From NCBI GenBank assembly GCA_900551755.1, contig URXK01000008.1:11826-75825 (forward strand): a stretch of DNA of 64,000 nt, in the 5' to 3' direction. The position numbers and the translations under genes were made by a program. Shown here piece after piece: positions 44,233 to 53,264 of the stretch (position 1 is its first letter; every line of letters begins with the position of its first letter). Source of the stretch: an uncultured Eubacterium sp. GTDB lineage: Bacteria > Bacillota > Clostridia > Lachnospirales > CAG-274. The notes under the pieces were generated by a model that saw only the letters and a list, made by a program, of their open reading frames with translations, was not told the origin of the DNA and searched no databases.

Positions 44233-44760
44233 ATGAACAATAATATTTTTATTGCTTTTGACAACAAAAAAACGGCTGTAGCCATTGCCAAAATACTTAT
44301 TGCAAACGGAAATAATGTTGTATCTATTGCAAAGTCATCTGTTGAACTTTTAAATTCTTTGCATTATTATTCTGCCGGTATTATAATTACAGCCTGTTCT
44401 TTTGATAATGTCAGAAATGAAAAAATAATTGATGAAATTCCTGATGATTTTAATATACTTGTGTTAGGCAATAGAACTCAGCTTGATGATTTTCCTGATG
44501 GTAGAGTATTTAAGTTGTCTACTCCTTTACAGAAAAATGATTTAATTTGTTCAGTTGATATGTTTATGACTATGGATACCCATTATAAACCAGCTGTACA
44601 TAAAAATATTGACGAAGAAAAAATTATTACAAGAGCTAAAAGTCTTTTGATTGATGTGTATTCTATGACTGAAAGTCAGGCCCATAGATATATGCAGAAA
44701 AAGAGTATGGATACAGGCAGAAAACTTGTAGATGTTGCTCGAATTATATTAGATGTTTAA
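44233..44760 (+). CDS. ANTAR-domain response-regulator-like antiterminator
   Basis: This 175-residue protein has a receiver-like N-terminal domain (IFIAFDNKKTAVAIAKILIANG) that lacks a clear phosphoacceptor Asp set. A C-terminal ANTAR domain follows at about 130-175 (IITRAKSLLIDVYSMTESQA and MQKKSMDTGRKLVDVARIIL). ANTAR proteins bind RNA hairpins and prevent termination. Lying right after glnA, whose leader has a terminator, it is probably the nitrogen-linked antiterminator. A partner histidine kinase is not nearby, so sensing may differ from EutV/EutW. Confidence 0.85.
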   Translation: MNNNIFIAFDNKKTAVAIAKILIANGNNVVSIAKSSVELLNSLHYYSAGIIITACSFDNVRNEKIIDEIPDDFNILVLGNRTQLDDFPDGRVFKLSTPLQKNDLICSVDMFMTMDTHYKPAVHKNIDEEKIITRAKSLLIDVYSMTESQAHRYMQKKSMDTGRKLVDVARIILDV

Positions 44761-44764
44761 ATTA

Positions 44765-44857
44765 AAAAGGTTGCAACTTATTTGAGATGTCCCCAATCGT
44801 TAGATTTTTTTAGGTTTAACTTTTGGGGGGTCAGTTCAATTTTTGTTGCAACCTTTT
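44765..44857. terminator. Long bidirectional terminator
   Basis: AAAAGGTTGCAAC pairs with GTTGCAACCTTTT, and an inner TCCCC / GGGGG pair narrows the loop. It separates the ANTAR gene from the convergent phage-like genes. Confidence 0.7.
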
Positions 44858-44862
44858 GTTAA

Positions 44863-45480
44863 TTAATATATACCGTCACAGCCACTTAATGCTCTCAATA
44901 GAATATTGCTTAATTCATCAAGTACAGTGTCGCAATTGGCTTGTGTTATGTTTTGAGTAATACCTCCCATATTAATGTTTATATTGGATTTGGAATGGGA
45001 GCTTGAATTATTAGTTACAGTATCTCCTTTACTTAAGTTATCCACATAGTTATAAATTTCTTTAAAAGTGCTATCCTTGTGGAAAAGTTTTGAGTTATCA
45101 ACGGAGAAATGCACTTTATCCCCAGAGTTTTCAGAGTTATCCACATAATTGGTGTAAAAGCCCTTGGAAGTGGCTATATTACTGATGTTTTCATTGTGGA
45201 TATTGTCGAAACTTGTTGTAGGTATATTATTTAAAATATTGTTTATATTGCTAATATTGCTGATATTTTCTAATGTTTTGCTATTATTATACCTATTGTT
45301 TACATTGTTTATATTTTTCACCGGATTATCCACATATTCACATAAATTTTCAATATTTGACATAATGTTATTTTTTTTGTACACATCGTTATCAACAAAC
45401 AATGTTGATAATTTGTTGTAATTGTCAATGCTTTTACTTATGTTGTTTATTGAATTTATTATATTTAATATACTATTCAT
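44863..45480 (-). CDS. Asn/Ser-rich low-complexity protein, tape-measure-end-like
   Basis: This 205-residue protein is dominated by Asn, Ile and Ser. The tetrapeptide YVDN occurs three times and VDN twice more. The last 40 residues, NININMGGITQNITQANCDT followed by VLDELSNILLRALSG, resemble the C-terminal end of phage tail tape-measure or tail-fibre proteins. The coding repeats create three exact TTATCCACA sequences on the plus strand. It is 11 bases downstream of the LysM tail-like gene. I cannot name a function. Confidence 0.5.
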   Translation of the reverse strand: MNSILNIINSINNISKSIDNYNKLSTLFVDNDVYKKNNIMSNIENLCEYVDNPVKNINNVNNRYNNSKTLENISNISNINNILNNIPTTSFDNIHNENISNIATSKGFYTNYVDNSENSGDKVHFSVDNSKLFHKDSTFKEIYNYVDNLSKGDTVTNNSSSHSKSNININMGGITQNITQANCDTVLDELSNILLRALSGCDGIY

Positions 45481-45491
45481 AGTTTACCTCC

Positions 45492-46124
45492 TTATGGCAA
45501 TTTTATAGTTGTACCTACTTTTATTTTATTAGGGTCAGCTATAATATTTTTGTTGTTTTCATATATAATTTTCCACTTGCTACCGTCACCGTAAATCTTT
45601 TTGGCAATTTTCCATAGGCTGTCACCAGATTGAATTGTGTATTCTTTGTTATTGGCTGTGGTAGTTATTGCTACTTTCTTTTCGTCTGTTAGTGTAGAAT
45701 AAAATTTTGGACCATAGGTTTTATATTCTTTTAATGTTATGTTAATTTCTAAGTCAAAGCCATTTTCAACAGCTTCTGTAAATGTTAATTCTTCAATAAC
45801 AGCATATATACCTGTATAATTAAATACCTTTAAGCCTTTTGTTCTAGTTATTACAAAGGCAATTACTTCATTTTCATTTTTTAGCTTTTCTATTGCCTCT
45901 CTGTAGTAGTCGCTATATTTGTAATCATTGTCATAATTGGCAAAAGGATAGTTACTGTTAGGTATAAGTGCTTTAAAAGAAATTGTTTTTAGCTTTGGTG
46001 ATTTTAATATATTTATTTCCTTTCCATCTACAAGGGATAGGGTGTGATTTTGTGAGCCTATGGTTATTGCTACCTTTGACGGTGCAATAGGTAGCTTTAT
46101 TTCTCCTAAGTAAAATGTGTACAT
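45492..46124 (-). CDS. XkdP-like LysM phage-tail protein
   Basis: This 210-residue protein starts TFYLGEIKLPIAPSKVAITI, and the ILKSPKLKTISFKALIPN pattern is typical of the baseplate or tail proteins of PBSX-type defective phages. It ends in one LysM domain (KEYTIQSGDSLWKIAKKIYG and IYENNKNIIADPNKIKVGTT). In intact contractile tails this protein sits near the tape measure and hub genes. Here only two small neighbours accompany it, so the cluster looks like a remnant or a domesticated piece. AAGGAGG precedes the start. Confidence 0.75.
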   Translation of the reverse strand: MYTFYLGEIKLPIAPSKVAITIGSQNHTLSLVDGKEINILKSPKLKTISFKALIPNSNYPFANYDNDYKYSDYYREAIEKLKNENEVIAFVITRTKGLKVFNYTGIYAVIEELTFTEAVENGFDLEINITLKEYKTYGPKFYSTLTDEKKVAITTTANNKEYTIQSGDSLWKIAKKIYGDGSKWKIIYENNKNIIADPNKIKVGTTIKLP

Positions 46125-46574
46125 TTATATTACCTCCTTAATTACATCTTTGTTTGATTTTATAGCTGAAAGATTATGTATATTTTTTAATGTTCTTACA
46201 TTTTTCTCTATTTTTTTCCTTATTTTATTTTCAACAGCTATATTTTTAGCTATTCTTTTTAATAGCCTTTGGTTTTGCTCTTGCCTAAATTTTTTCAAAT
46301 TAAGGTCATTTATTTTTTCGCAACATATATCATATTCAATTTTTAATTGTTCTTTGTTTAAAGCCAAATTTTTATCTTTACTTAATAGTAATGTTTTTAA
46401 ATTTTCAAGCTGTTTTTTACTTTTATCTATATCTTTGTCAAGATTTGAAAAATCCTCATTAGATAGTCGCTCTTTCAATTCTTCTCTCTTTATAAATAAA
46501 GTAATAGCTTGATTTTTTAACTTTAAAATGTTATTTTCTATATCTTGTTTAATTTTTAAATTGTTTGTAGTCAT
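46125..46574 (-). CDS. Coiled-coil protein of the phage-like cluster
   Basis: This 149-residue protein is nearly all helix, rich in Lys/Glu, with heptad-like LKNQAITLFIKREELKERL and KKQLENLKTLLL segments. ATG at 46574 follows GGAGG; a longer frame to 46634 lacks a site. It abuts the LysM gene directly (next base). It is probably the first gene of the three-gene minus-strand unit. No family is recognised; FliJ-like coiled coils look superficially similar. Confidence 0.55.
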   Translation of the reverse strand: MTTNNLKIKQDIENNILKLKNQAITLFIKREELKERLSNEDFSNLDKDIDKSKKQLENLKTLLLSKDKNLALNKEQLKIEYDICCEKINDLNLKKFRQEQNQRLLKRIAKNIAVENKIRKKIEKNVRTLKNIHNLSAIKSNKDVIKEVI

Positions 46575-46721
46575 ATTCTTTTTGTACCTCCATATAATTT
46601 CTTTGATATGAGCATACCACAATAAAAGTGACAAAGTGTGACATTTGTGATGAAATTTGTTGAGCTTTAAATTTTTCTGTGTTATAATTAAATATAAAAA
46701 TAAATAAGGAGGAGGATTTTT

Positions 46722-47147
46722 ATGAATATGACAGTAATGTGGCTTGTTCTTGGAGTGATATTATTTGTCATTGAGGGATTAACTGTGGGACTTGTGTGCT
46801 TATGGTTTGGAATTGGTGCAATAGCTGCTATGCTCAGTACATTTATTTTTACCAACATATACATACAATGGATAGTGTTTATTATTGTGTCACTTATATC
46901 CCTTGTTTTACTTAGACCTTTGGTTAAAAAATCTGCTTATATACCAAAGACAAAAACTAATGCTTCTTCATTAATAGGGCAAAAAACTATACTTGTTGAA
47001 AGTATTGAGGAAAATAAGTATGGTCGTTTAAAATTTGGTGACATTAGCTGGATAGCTGTTTCAGCCAATGGAGAAACTATTGACAAAGGTGAAAAGGTAA
47101 AGGTTGTATCTATTGATGGCAATAAACTTGTTGTTGAAAAAATTTAG
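46722..47147 (+). CDS. NfeD-family membrane protein
   Basis: This 141-residue protein has three or four membrane helices (MWLVLGVILFVIEGLTVGLV and IQWIVFIIVSLISLVLLRPL) and a C-terminal OB-fold NfeD domain (LIGQKTILVESIEENKYGRL, WIAVSANGETIDKGEKV). NfeD proteins act with SPFH proteins in membrane microdomains or quality control. It lies 13 bases before the SPFH gene. A TTGAGC / TATAAT pair at 17 bases precedes it. Confidence 0.88.
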   Translation: MNMTVMWLVLGVILFVIEGLTVGLVCLWFGIGAIAAMLSTFIFTNIYIQWIVFIIVSLISLVLLRPLVKKSAYIPKTKTNASSLIGQKTILVESIEENKYGRLKFGDISWIAVSANGETIDKGEKVKVVSIDGNKLVVEKI

Positions 47148-47160
47148 GGAGGTTTAGCTT

Positions 47161-48075
47161 ATGATATTACTTATTATTTTAATCGTTATTATTGTTGCTG
47201 TTGCTGGTTCTTGTATTAAAATTGTGCCACAGGCTAGAGCTTATGTAATTGAGTTCTTGGGTGCATATAAAACTACTTGGACTACTGGTTTGTATTTTAA
47301 AGTTCCATTTTTTGAAAGGATTGCTAGAAATGTAAACTTAAAAGAGCAGGTTATTGATTTTCCACCACAGCCAGTTATTACTAAGGATAATGTAACTATG
47401 CAGATTGACACAGTTATATTTTTCCAAATCACTGACCCAAAGCTATATTGCTATGGTGTTGAAAATCCTATTAGTGCCATTGAAAACCTTACATCAACTA
47501 CTCTTAGAAATGTTATTGGTGATATGGAGCTTGATGAAACTCTTACTTCAAGAGAAATTATAAATGCTAAAATGGGTACTTCCCTTGATGAGGCAACTGA
47601 CCCTTGGGGAATAAAAGTAAATAGAGTTGAGCTTAAAAATATTATGCCACCAGCAGCTATTCAGGAGTCAATGGAAAAGCAGATGAAGGCTGAAAGAGAA
47701 AGAAGAGAGGCTATTCTTATTGCTGAAGGTGAAAAGAAGTCAACTATTCTTGTGGCTGAAGGTAAAAAACAATCAGCTATCCTTGAGGCAGAGGCCGAAA
47801 AACAAGCTGCTATACTTAGAGCAGAGGCTGAAAAGGAAAAGAGAATTAGAGAGGCTGAAGGTCAGGCTGAGGCAATTAGAAAGGTTCAGGAAGCTAATGC
47901 ACAGGGTATACAAATGCTTAAAGATGCCGGTGCTGATGAAAGCGTACTTACATTAAAGAGCCTTGAGGCTTTAGGTAAGCTTGCTGACGGAAATGCTACT
48001 AAGATTGTTGTTCCTAGTGATATTCAAGGTATTGCTGGTCTTGCAACTACTCTTAAGGAAGTTATAAGTAAATAA
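47161..48075 (+). CDS. SPFH/Band 7 (stomatin-like) protein
   Basis: This 304-residue protein has an N-terminal anchor (ILLIILIVIIVAVAGSCI) and the SPFH domain (KIVPQARAYVIEFLGAYKTTW, LKEQVIDFPPQPVITKDNVTM, GIKVNRVELKNIMPPAAIQ). A long Ala/Glu coiled coil follows (EAEKQAAILRAEAEKEKRIR). It forms oligomeric membrane scaffolds with NfeD, as in the QmcA/paraslipin pairs. It is the second gene of the pair, with a terminator after it. Confidence 0.92.
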   Translation: MILLIILIVIIVAVAGSCIKIVPQARAYVIEFLGAYKTTWTTGLYFKVPFFERIARNVNLKEQVIDFPPQPVITKDNVTMQIDTVIFFQITDPKLYCYGVENPISAIENLTSTTLRNVIGDMELDETLTSREIINAKMGTSLDEATDPWGIKVNRVELKNIMPPAAIQESMEKQMKAERERREAILIAEGEKKSTILVAEGKKQSAILEAEAEKQAAILRAEAEKEKRIREAEGQAEAIRKVQEANAQGIQMLKDAGADESVLTLKSLEALGKLADGNATKIVVPSDIQGIAGLATTLKEVISK

Positions 48076-48080
48076 ATATG

Positions 48081-48128
48081 AGGCTGTTTACGAATTGACT
48101 TAAAGTTAGTTTGTGACAGCCTTTTTTA
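48081..48128 (+). terminator. Terminator after the SPFH gene
   Basis: AGGCTGT pairs with ACAGCCT across a longer stem with imperfect inner pairing, followed by six T. Confidence 0.7.
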
Positions 48129-48194
48129 TATTGAAAATTATTTCAAATTATTATAAAATAGTTTTAAATCAGCTATATATTAAGGTGGTGTATT

Positions 48195-48974
48195 ATGAAA
48201 CTTGCAATGGCTCAAATGTCAATGACAGAAAATTTGGAAAAAAGTATAAAATACTGTAATAAAGCAAAGGATTGTGACCTATTATTTTTTCCAGAAATTC
48301 AGTTGTCGCCATTTTTTCCACAGTATAGAAATAGAAATGTTGATAAATACTGTCTAAATGAACAATCCACATATATTAAAAAATTTGTGGATAAGGCAAG
48401 GGAGTATAATTATTATATTTCACCTAATGTTTATATGGAAGAAAAGGGAAGTAGATATGACACTTCTTTGTGGATAAATAAAGAGGGTAAATTAGTTGAT
48501 AAGGCTAAAATGGTGCATATAGCTCAAGCAGAAAATTTTTATGAGCAAGATTATTATGCTCCTTCTGATGATGGATTTAAGGTTTTTGACACTGAATTTG
48601 GAAAAATCGGTATAGTTATTTGCTATGACCGTCATTTGCCTGAAAGTATCCGTACTTGTACTTTAAAGGGGGCAGATTTAATAATTATTCCTACAGCTAA
48701 TACTAAGGCAGAAAATCTTGAAATGTTTGAATGGGAAATGAGGGTTCAAGCAATGGAAAATCAAGTATTTATTGCTATGTGTAATCGAGTAGGTGTTGAG
48801 GGAAATATGGATTTTGCTGGTGAGTCTTTGGTAGCTCACCCAAATGGTAGTGTTGTTTGTAAGGCTGATAATAGAGAACAGCTTGTAACTTGTAATATTG
48901 ATTTAAAAGAGGCTAAAATTTGGCAAAATAAGGTGCCATATTTAGGCACTCGTAGACCAGAGTGGTATGAGTAA
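48195..48974 (+). CDS. Carbon-nitrogen hydrolase (nitrilase superfamily)
   Basis: This 259-residue protein has the nitrilase triad: Glu in LLFFPEIQLSPFF, Lys in LVDKAKMVHIAQ and Cys in IGIVICYDRHLPESIRT. The closest type is N-carbamoylputrescine amidase or omega-amidase-like, but the substrate cannot be fixed. Two TTATCCACA-type sequences fall within it by codon use. A low-molecular-weight phosphatase gene follows after 21 bases. Confidence 0.88.
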   Translation: MKLAMAQMSMTENLEKSIKYCNKAKDCDLLFFPEIQLSPFFPQYRNRNVDKYCLNEQSTYIKKFVDKAREYNYYISPNVYMEEKGSRYDTSLWINKEGKLVDKAKMVHIAQAENFYEQDYYAPSDDGFKVFDTEFGKIGIVICYDRHLPESIRTCTLKGADLIIIPTANTKAENLEMFEWEMRVQAMENQVFIAMCNRVGVEGNMDFAGESLVAHPNGSVVCKADNREQLVTCNIDLKEAKIWQNKVPYLGTRRPEWYE

Positions 48975-48995
48975 TTTAAAATAAAAGGAGAAATT

Positions 48996-49451
48996 ATGAT
49001 AAAAGTAATGTTTGTTTGCCACGGAAATATTTGCCGTTCGCCTATGGCTGAATTTGTGCTTAAGGCTATGGTAAAGGAAAGAGATATTGAAAAGGATTTT
49101 ATAATTAATTCCTCTGCTACAAGTTATGAAGAAATTGGAAATCCAGTTCATAGAGGTACTAGAAAAAAGCTAGGTGAAATGGGTATACCTTGTGGTGACC
49201 ACAGAGCTATTAGATTAACTAAGGAAGATTATGATAGTTACGACTATGTTATTGCTATGGATAGCAATAATTTGAGAAATATTGACAGAATAATAGGTTC
49301 GGATACAGAAAATAAGGTTTATTTACTTCTTGATTTTACGGACCGAAAGGGACAAAGTATAGCTGACCCTTGGTATACTGGAAATTTTGATGCGACATAT
49401 AATGATATTGATGAAGGGTGTAGAGGATTTTTAAATAAAATTTGTAATTAG
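48996..49451 (+). CDS. Low-molecular-weight protein tyrosine phosphatase
   Basis: This 151-residue protein has the P-loop C-x5-R in MFVCHGNICRSPMAEF near the start and the general-acid loop IADPWYTGNFDATY near residue 127. It removes phosphate from protein tyrosine (or arginine). AAAGGAG precedes the start. A 12-bp AT-rich inverted repeat after the gene is not a clear terminator. Confidence 0.93.
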   Translation: MIKVMFVCHGNICRSPMAEFVLKAMVKERDIEKDFIINSSATSYEEIGNPVHRGTRKKLGEMGIPCGDHRAIRLTKEDYDSYDYVIAMDSNNLRNIDRIIGSDTENKVYLLLDFTDRKGQSIADPWYTGNFDATYNDIDEGCRGFLNKICN

Positions 49452-49522
49452 CTTAAAAATTATATAAATTTAATAAAATTTATTAAATTATTCAAACTTT
49501 CATATTTGAATAATTTAAAATA

Positions 49523-49551
49523 TTGACAACAATGGTTAATAGGTTTAAAAT
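49523..49551 (+). promoter_or_regulatory. fhs promoter
   Basis: TTGACA and TAAAAT are 17 bases apart, 39 bases before the fhs start. Confidence 0.7.
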
Positions 49552-49589
49552 AGTAATAATTAACAAAAATAGAATAGGAGGATTTTAAA

Positions 49590-51260
49590 ATGAAAAGTGA
49601 TATACAGATTGCACAGGAATGTGTAATGGAGCCTATTACAAAGGTAGCTGAAAAATTTGGTATTAATCCAGATGACCTTGAATTATACGGTAAATATAAG
49701 GCAAAGCTTTCTGACGAGCTTTTAAAGAAAAATGCTAACAACAAGAAGGGTAAACTTGTACTTGTAACTGCAATCAATCCAACTCCAGCTGGTGAGGGCA
49801 AGACTACAGTTACTATTGGTCTTTCACAGGCTTTAAATAAACTTGGTAAGAAGTCTTTAGTTGCTTTAAGAGAACCATCTTTAGGCCCTTGTATGGGTAT
49901 CAAGGGTGGTGCAGCAGGTGGTGGCTATTCACAGGTAGTACCTATGGAGGATATTAACCTTCATTTTACTGGTGATATTCACGCTATGACTACTGCTAAC
50001 AACCTTTTATCTTCACTTCTTGATAACCATATTCATCAGGGTAATGCTTTAGGTATTGATACTAACAGCATTACTTGGAAGAGAGTTCTTGACCTTAATG
50101 ACAGAGTTTTAAGACAGGTTGTTGTTGGTGTAGGTGGCAAACTTAATGGTGTAACAAGAGAAGACGGCTTTACTATTACTGTTGCATCTGAAATTATGGC
50201 TGTAGTATGTCTTGCTGAGGATATTGAGGACTTAAAGGATAAGCTTTCTAAGATTGTTGTAGCTTATACATTTGATGGTAAGCCTGTTACTCCAAAGGAC
50301 TTAAATGCTGTAGGTGCTATGGCTGCTCTTTTAAAGGACGCTATTAAGCCAAATCTTGTTCAGACTTTAGAGCATACACCAGCTATTATTCACGGTGGCC
50401 CATTTGCTAATATTGCTCACGGCTGTAATTCTGTTAAGGCAACTAAGATGGCACTTGAATTAAGTGATGTTGCTATTACTGAGGCTGGTTTTGGTTCTGA
50501 CTTAGGTGCTGAAAAGTTCTTTGATATTAAGTGTAGAAAATCAGGCTTAAAGCCAGATTGTGTTGTACTTGTAGCTACTGTAAGAGCATTAAAGTATAAT
50601 GGTGGTGTGCCTAAGACTGAGCTTAATGCTCCTAATGTTGATGCAGTTAAGGCTGGTTTCTGCAATTTACAAAAGCATATTGAAAACTTACATAAGTTTG
50701 GTGTGCCTGTTGTAGTTACTTTAAATAACTTTGTATCAGATACAGAAGAAGAGGTAAACTATATTAAGAGCCAGTGTGAGGCTATGGGTGCTGATTTCGC
50801 TATTGCTAAGGTATGGGAAAAAGGTGGCGAAGGTGGTATTGACCTTGCTAATAAGGTTCTTGAAGTTCTTGACACTAAGGAAAGCAACTTTAAGGTACTT
50901 TATGATGAAAATGATACAATTGAAAATAAAATTAACACTATTGCTAAGGAAATCTATGGTGCAGATGGCGTTGTAATTGACCCTAAGGCTAAAAAGGAAA
51001 TTGCAAGACTTGAAGGTCTTGGTTACGACAAACTTCCAGTTTGTATAGCTAAAACTCAGTATTCTTTAAGCGATAACCCTGCTTTACTTGGCAGACCTTC
51101 TGGTTTTAAAATTAGTGTTAAGGAAGTAAGAGTAAGTGCTGGTGCTGGCTTTATTGTTGTATTAACTGGTAATGTTATGGTTATGCCTGGTCTTCCAAAG
51201 GTACCAGCTGCTGAAAACATTGATGTTGATAACAATGGCAACATTACTGGCTTATTCTAA
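49590..51260 (+). CDS. fhs: Formate-tetrahydrofolate ligase
   Basis: This 556-residue protein has the P-loop [20 protein letters not shown] and [20 protein letters not shown], plus [16 protein letters not shown], all conserved in FTHFS. It attaches formate to tetrahydrofolate with ATP, feeding purine synthesis or the acetyl-CoA pathway. FolD lies two genes downstream. No other acetyl-CoA pathway genes are in the window. Confidence 0.97.
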   Translation: MKSDIQIAQECVMEPITKVAEKFGINPDDLELYGKYKAKLSDELLKKNANNKKGKLVLVTAINPTPAGEGKTTVTIGLSQALNKLGKKSLVALREPSLGPCMGIKGGAAGGGYSQVVPMEDINLHFTGDIHAMTTANNLLSSLLDNHIHQGNALGIDTNSITWKRVLDLNDRVLRQVVVGVGGKLNGVTREDGFTITVASEIMAVVCLAEDIEDLKDKLSKIVVAYTFDGKPVTPKDLNAVGAMAALLKDAIKPNLVQTLEHTPAIIHGGPFANIAHGCNSVKATKMALELSDVAITEAGFGSDLGAEKFFDIKCRKSGLKPDCVVLVATVRALKYNGGVPKTELNAPNVDAVKAGFCNLQKHIENLHKFGVPVVVTLNNFVSDTEEEVNYIKSQCEAMGADFAIAKVWEKGGEGGIDLANKVLEVLDTKESNFKVLYDENDTIENKINTIAKEIYGADGVVIDPKAKKEIARLEGLGYDKLPVCIAKTQYSLSDNPALLGRPSGFKISVKEVRVSAGAGFIVVLTGNVMVMPGLPKVPAAENIDVDNNGNITGLF

Positions 51261-51272
51261 AGGAGTATATGT

Positions 51273-52277
51273 ATGAAGTGTAAAAAGTTAATAGTTGTTG
51301 CATTATTAGGCTGTATGGTTCTTTCAGGCTGTGGCTCTGAAAAACTTGCTGATAATATGGGTAATGATGACGGTAACATTACTAATTTAGGAAGTGTTTG
51401 TCAAAAGGGTAACACAATCTATTATCAAAATGATAAGGATAACTTTTCTATTTATAAGTCTGTTAAGGGTAAAACAGGTGTTAAACTTAATGATGGTACT
51501 AGTTACTTTATAAATGTTGTAGGTGATTATGTTTACTATGTTTCTGAAGATAACGACTTCCATATTTATAGAATGAAGACTGATGGCAGTGATAATAAGG
51601 AAATTGTTAAGCAGAGAGCTTATTATATGACTGTTTATAATGATTATATTTATTATATTGATTATGACCAAAATCAGGCTATATATAGAGTTAAAACAGA
51701 TGGTAGTGAACCAACTAAGATTGTAGACTCTCAATGCTATTATCCTATTATTGCTGAGGATAAACTTTATTATATAGATTATAGTAATGAAGGTAAGGTA
51801 ACACAAGCTAATCTTGATGGTTCTCAGTCTTTTGTTTTAGATGAAAACAATTATATTACAGGTGCTTATCTTAATTATTATGATGGCAAACTTTACTATG
51901 TTAATGCCGTAACTGACCAATCACCTAATAAGGGTCAGGGCTATGACAATTTCTTAATGAGCTATAACTTAAAAACCGGCAATGTTTCTACAGTTATTGA
52001 AGAACCTTGTGCCGATGTAAATATAAGAAATGGCAGAATTTATTTCTCAAGTTTGACTGATAGCAAGGTTTATAGCTGTAATATGAAGGGTGAAAATAAA
52101 AAGCTTGTATATGACAATAATGGTATATTCTTAAATCTTACAGATGATGATATTTATTGTTTTGTTAAACTTGAAAAACAAGACCCATATATTGAAAAAG
52201 TTAGTATTAAGCCTACTTTAGGTGAAAAATTAAAATCTATATTTGGTGACCCAAAGAAGAATAGACAAAACCAATAA
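51273..52277 (+). CDS. DUF5050-like beta-propeller lipoprotein
   Basis: This 334-residue protein has a lipoprotein signal (VALLGCMVLSGCGSEK, Cys near 20). Repeated blades follow, with the pattern DYVYYVSEDNDFHIYRMKTD then DYIYYIDYDQNQAIYRVKTD, the DUF5050 type. It should be anchored outside the membrane. Its function is unknown. It is inserted between fhs and folD at 12-base spacing from fhs. Confidence 0.8.
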   Translation: MKCKKLIVVALLGCMVLSGCGSEKLADNMGNDDGNITNLGSVCQKGNTIYYQNDKDNFSIYKSVKGKTGVKLNDGTSYFINVVGDYVYYVSEDNDFHIYRMKTDGSDNKEIVKQRAYYMTVYNDYIYYIDYDQNQAIYRVKTDGSEPTKIVDSQCYYPIIAEDKLYYIDYSNEGKVTQANLDGSQSFVLDENNYITGAYLNYYDGKLYYVNAVTDQSPNKGQGYDNFLMSYNLKTGNVSTVIEEPCADVNIRNGRIYFSSLTDSKVYSCNMKGENKKLVYDNNGIFLNLTDDDIYCFVKLEKQDPYIEKVSIKPTLGEKLKSIFGDPKKNRQNQ

Positions 52278-52353
52278 TTAATCAAAAGTCAATGATGACG
52301 GGCAGAGCTTTATTTTGCTTTGCCCGTACTTTTATAATAAAGGAGATATAACA

Positions 52354-53205
52354 ATGGCAAATATTATTGATGGTAAAGCTATATCTATGGATATAAAAAA
52401 TGAGGTAAAGGAGGCAGCTACAGCTTTAAAGGCTAAGGGTATTGAACCTTGTCTTGCTGTAATTCTTGTTGGTGAAAATCCTGCTAGTCAGGTTTATGTT
52501 AGAAATAAGAAAAAGGCTTGTGAATACTGTGGTATTAAGTCATTAAGTTATGAATTAAGTGCTGAAACTACTGAAGAAGAACTTTTAAACTTAATTGATG
52601 AGTTAAATAACAATAAGGCTTGCAATGGTATACTTGTTCAGCTTCCATTACCTAAGCATATTGATGAAAACAAGGTTCTTTTAAGAATACTTCCAGAAAA
52701 AGATGTTGACGGTTTCCACCCTTACAATGTAGGTCTTTTAAGCATTGGTAAGGCTGATTTAAAGGCTTGTACACCAGCTGGTTGTATTGAGCTTATTAAG
52801 AGAAGTGGCGTTGACATTACTGGCAAAAATTGTGTTGTTGTTGGTAGAAGTAATATTGTTGGTAAGCCTGTTGGTATGCTTTTATTAGCTGAAAATGGTA
52901 CAGTAACTACTTGCCATTCTAAGACTAAGGATATTAAGGCTGTTTGTCAGGAAGCTGACATTCTTGTTGCTGCTGTTGGTATTCCTAAGTTTGTTAAGGG
53001 TGATATGGTTAAGGACGGCGTTGTTGTTATTGATGTAGGTATCAATAGAATGGATAACGGCAAACTTTGTGGTGATGTTGATTTTGACGAGGTTGAAAAG
53101 AAGGCATCTTACATAACTCCAGTACCTGGTGGTGTTGGTCCAATGACTATTGCTATGCTTATGAATAACTGTATTGTTGCTTGTAAGAAGCAGAATAATT
53201 TATAA
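52354..53205 (+). CDS. folD: Methylene-THF dehydrogenase/cyclohydrolase
   Basis: This 283-residue protein has VGENPASQVYVRNKKKACEY, QLPLPKHIDENKVL, EKDVDGFHPYNVG, VVVGRSNIVGKPVGM and PVPGGVGPMTIAMLM, all FolD signatures. It links methylene-, methenyl- and formyl-tetrahydrofolate. ATG at 52354 follows AAAGGAGAT; a frame extending upstream covers a palindromic AGAGCTTTATTTTGCTTTGC region and is rejected. A terminator follows. Confidence 0.96.
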   Translation: MANIIDGKAISMDIKNEVKEAATALKAKGIEPCLAVILVGENPASQVYVRNKKKACEYCGIKSLSYELSAETTEEELLNLIDELNNNKACNGILVQLPLPKHIDENKVLLRILPEKDVDGFHPYNVGLLSIGKADLKACTPAGCIELIKRSGVDITGKNCVVVGRSNIVGKPVGMLLLAENGTVTTCHSKTKDIKAVCQEADILVAAVGIPKFVKGDMVKDGVVVIDVGINRMDNGKLCGDVDFDEVEKKASYITPVPGGVGPMTIAMLMNNCIVACKKQNNL

Positions 53206-53221
53206 TTTATAGTTTATTTAA

Positions 53222-53257
53222 AAAAGTCCTATCTCTAGCAATAGAGATAGGACTTTT
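53222..53257. terminator. Bidirectional terminator between folD and the permease
   Basis: AAAAGTCCTATCTCT pairs with AGAGATAGGACTTTT. Tails on both sides allow use by both convergent genes. Confidence 0.88.
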
Positions 53258-53264
53258 GTTTGTA

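Noticed and set aside
48386..48477. Two TGTGGATAA sequences as a second DnaA-box cluster
   Set aside because: They are 83 bases apart, arise from ordinary codons of the nitrilase gene, and no third copy or AT-rich unwinding region accompanies them.
49485..49516. AAATTATTCAAA / TTTGAATAATTT as a terminator after the phosphatase gene
   Set aside because: The stem is AT-only and no T-run follows; left unannotated.
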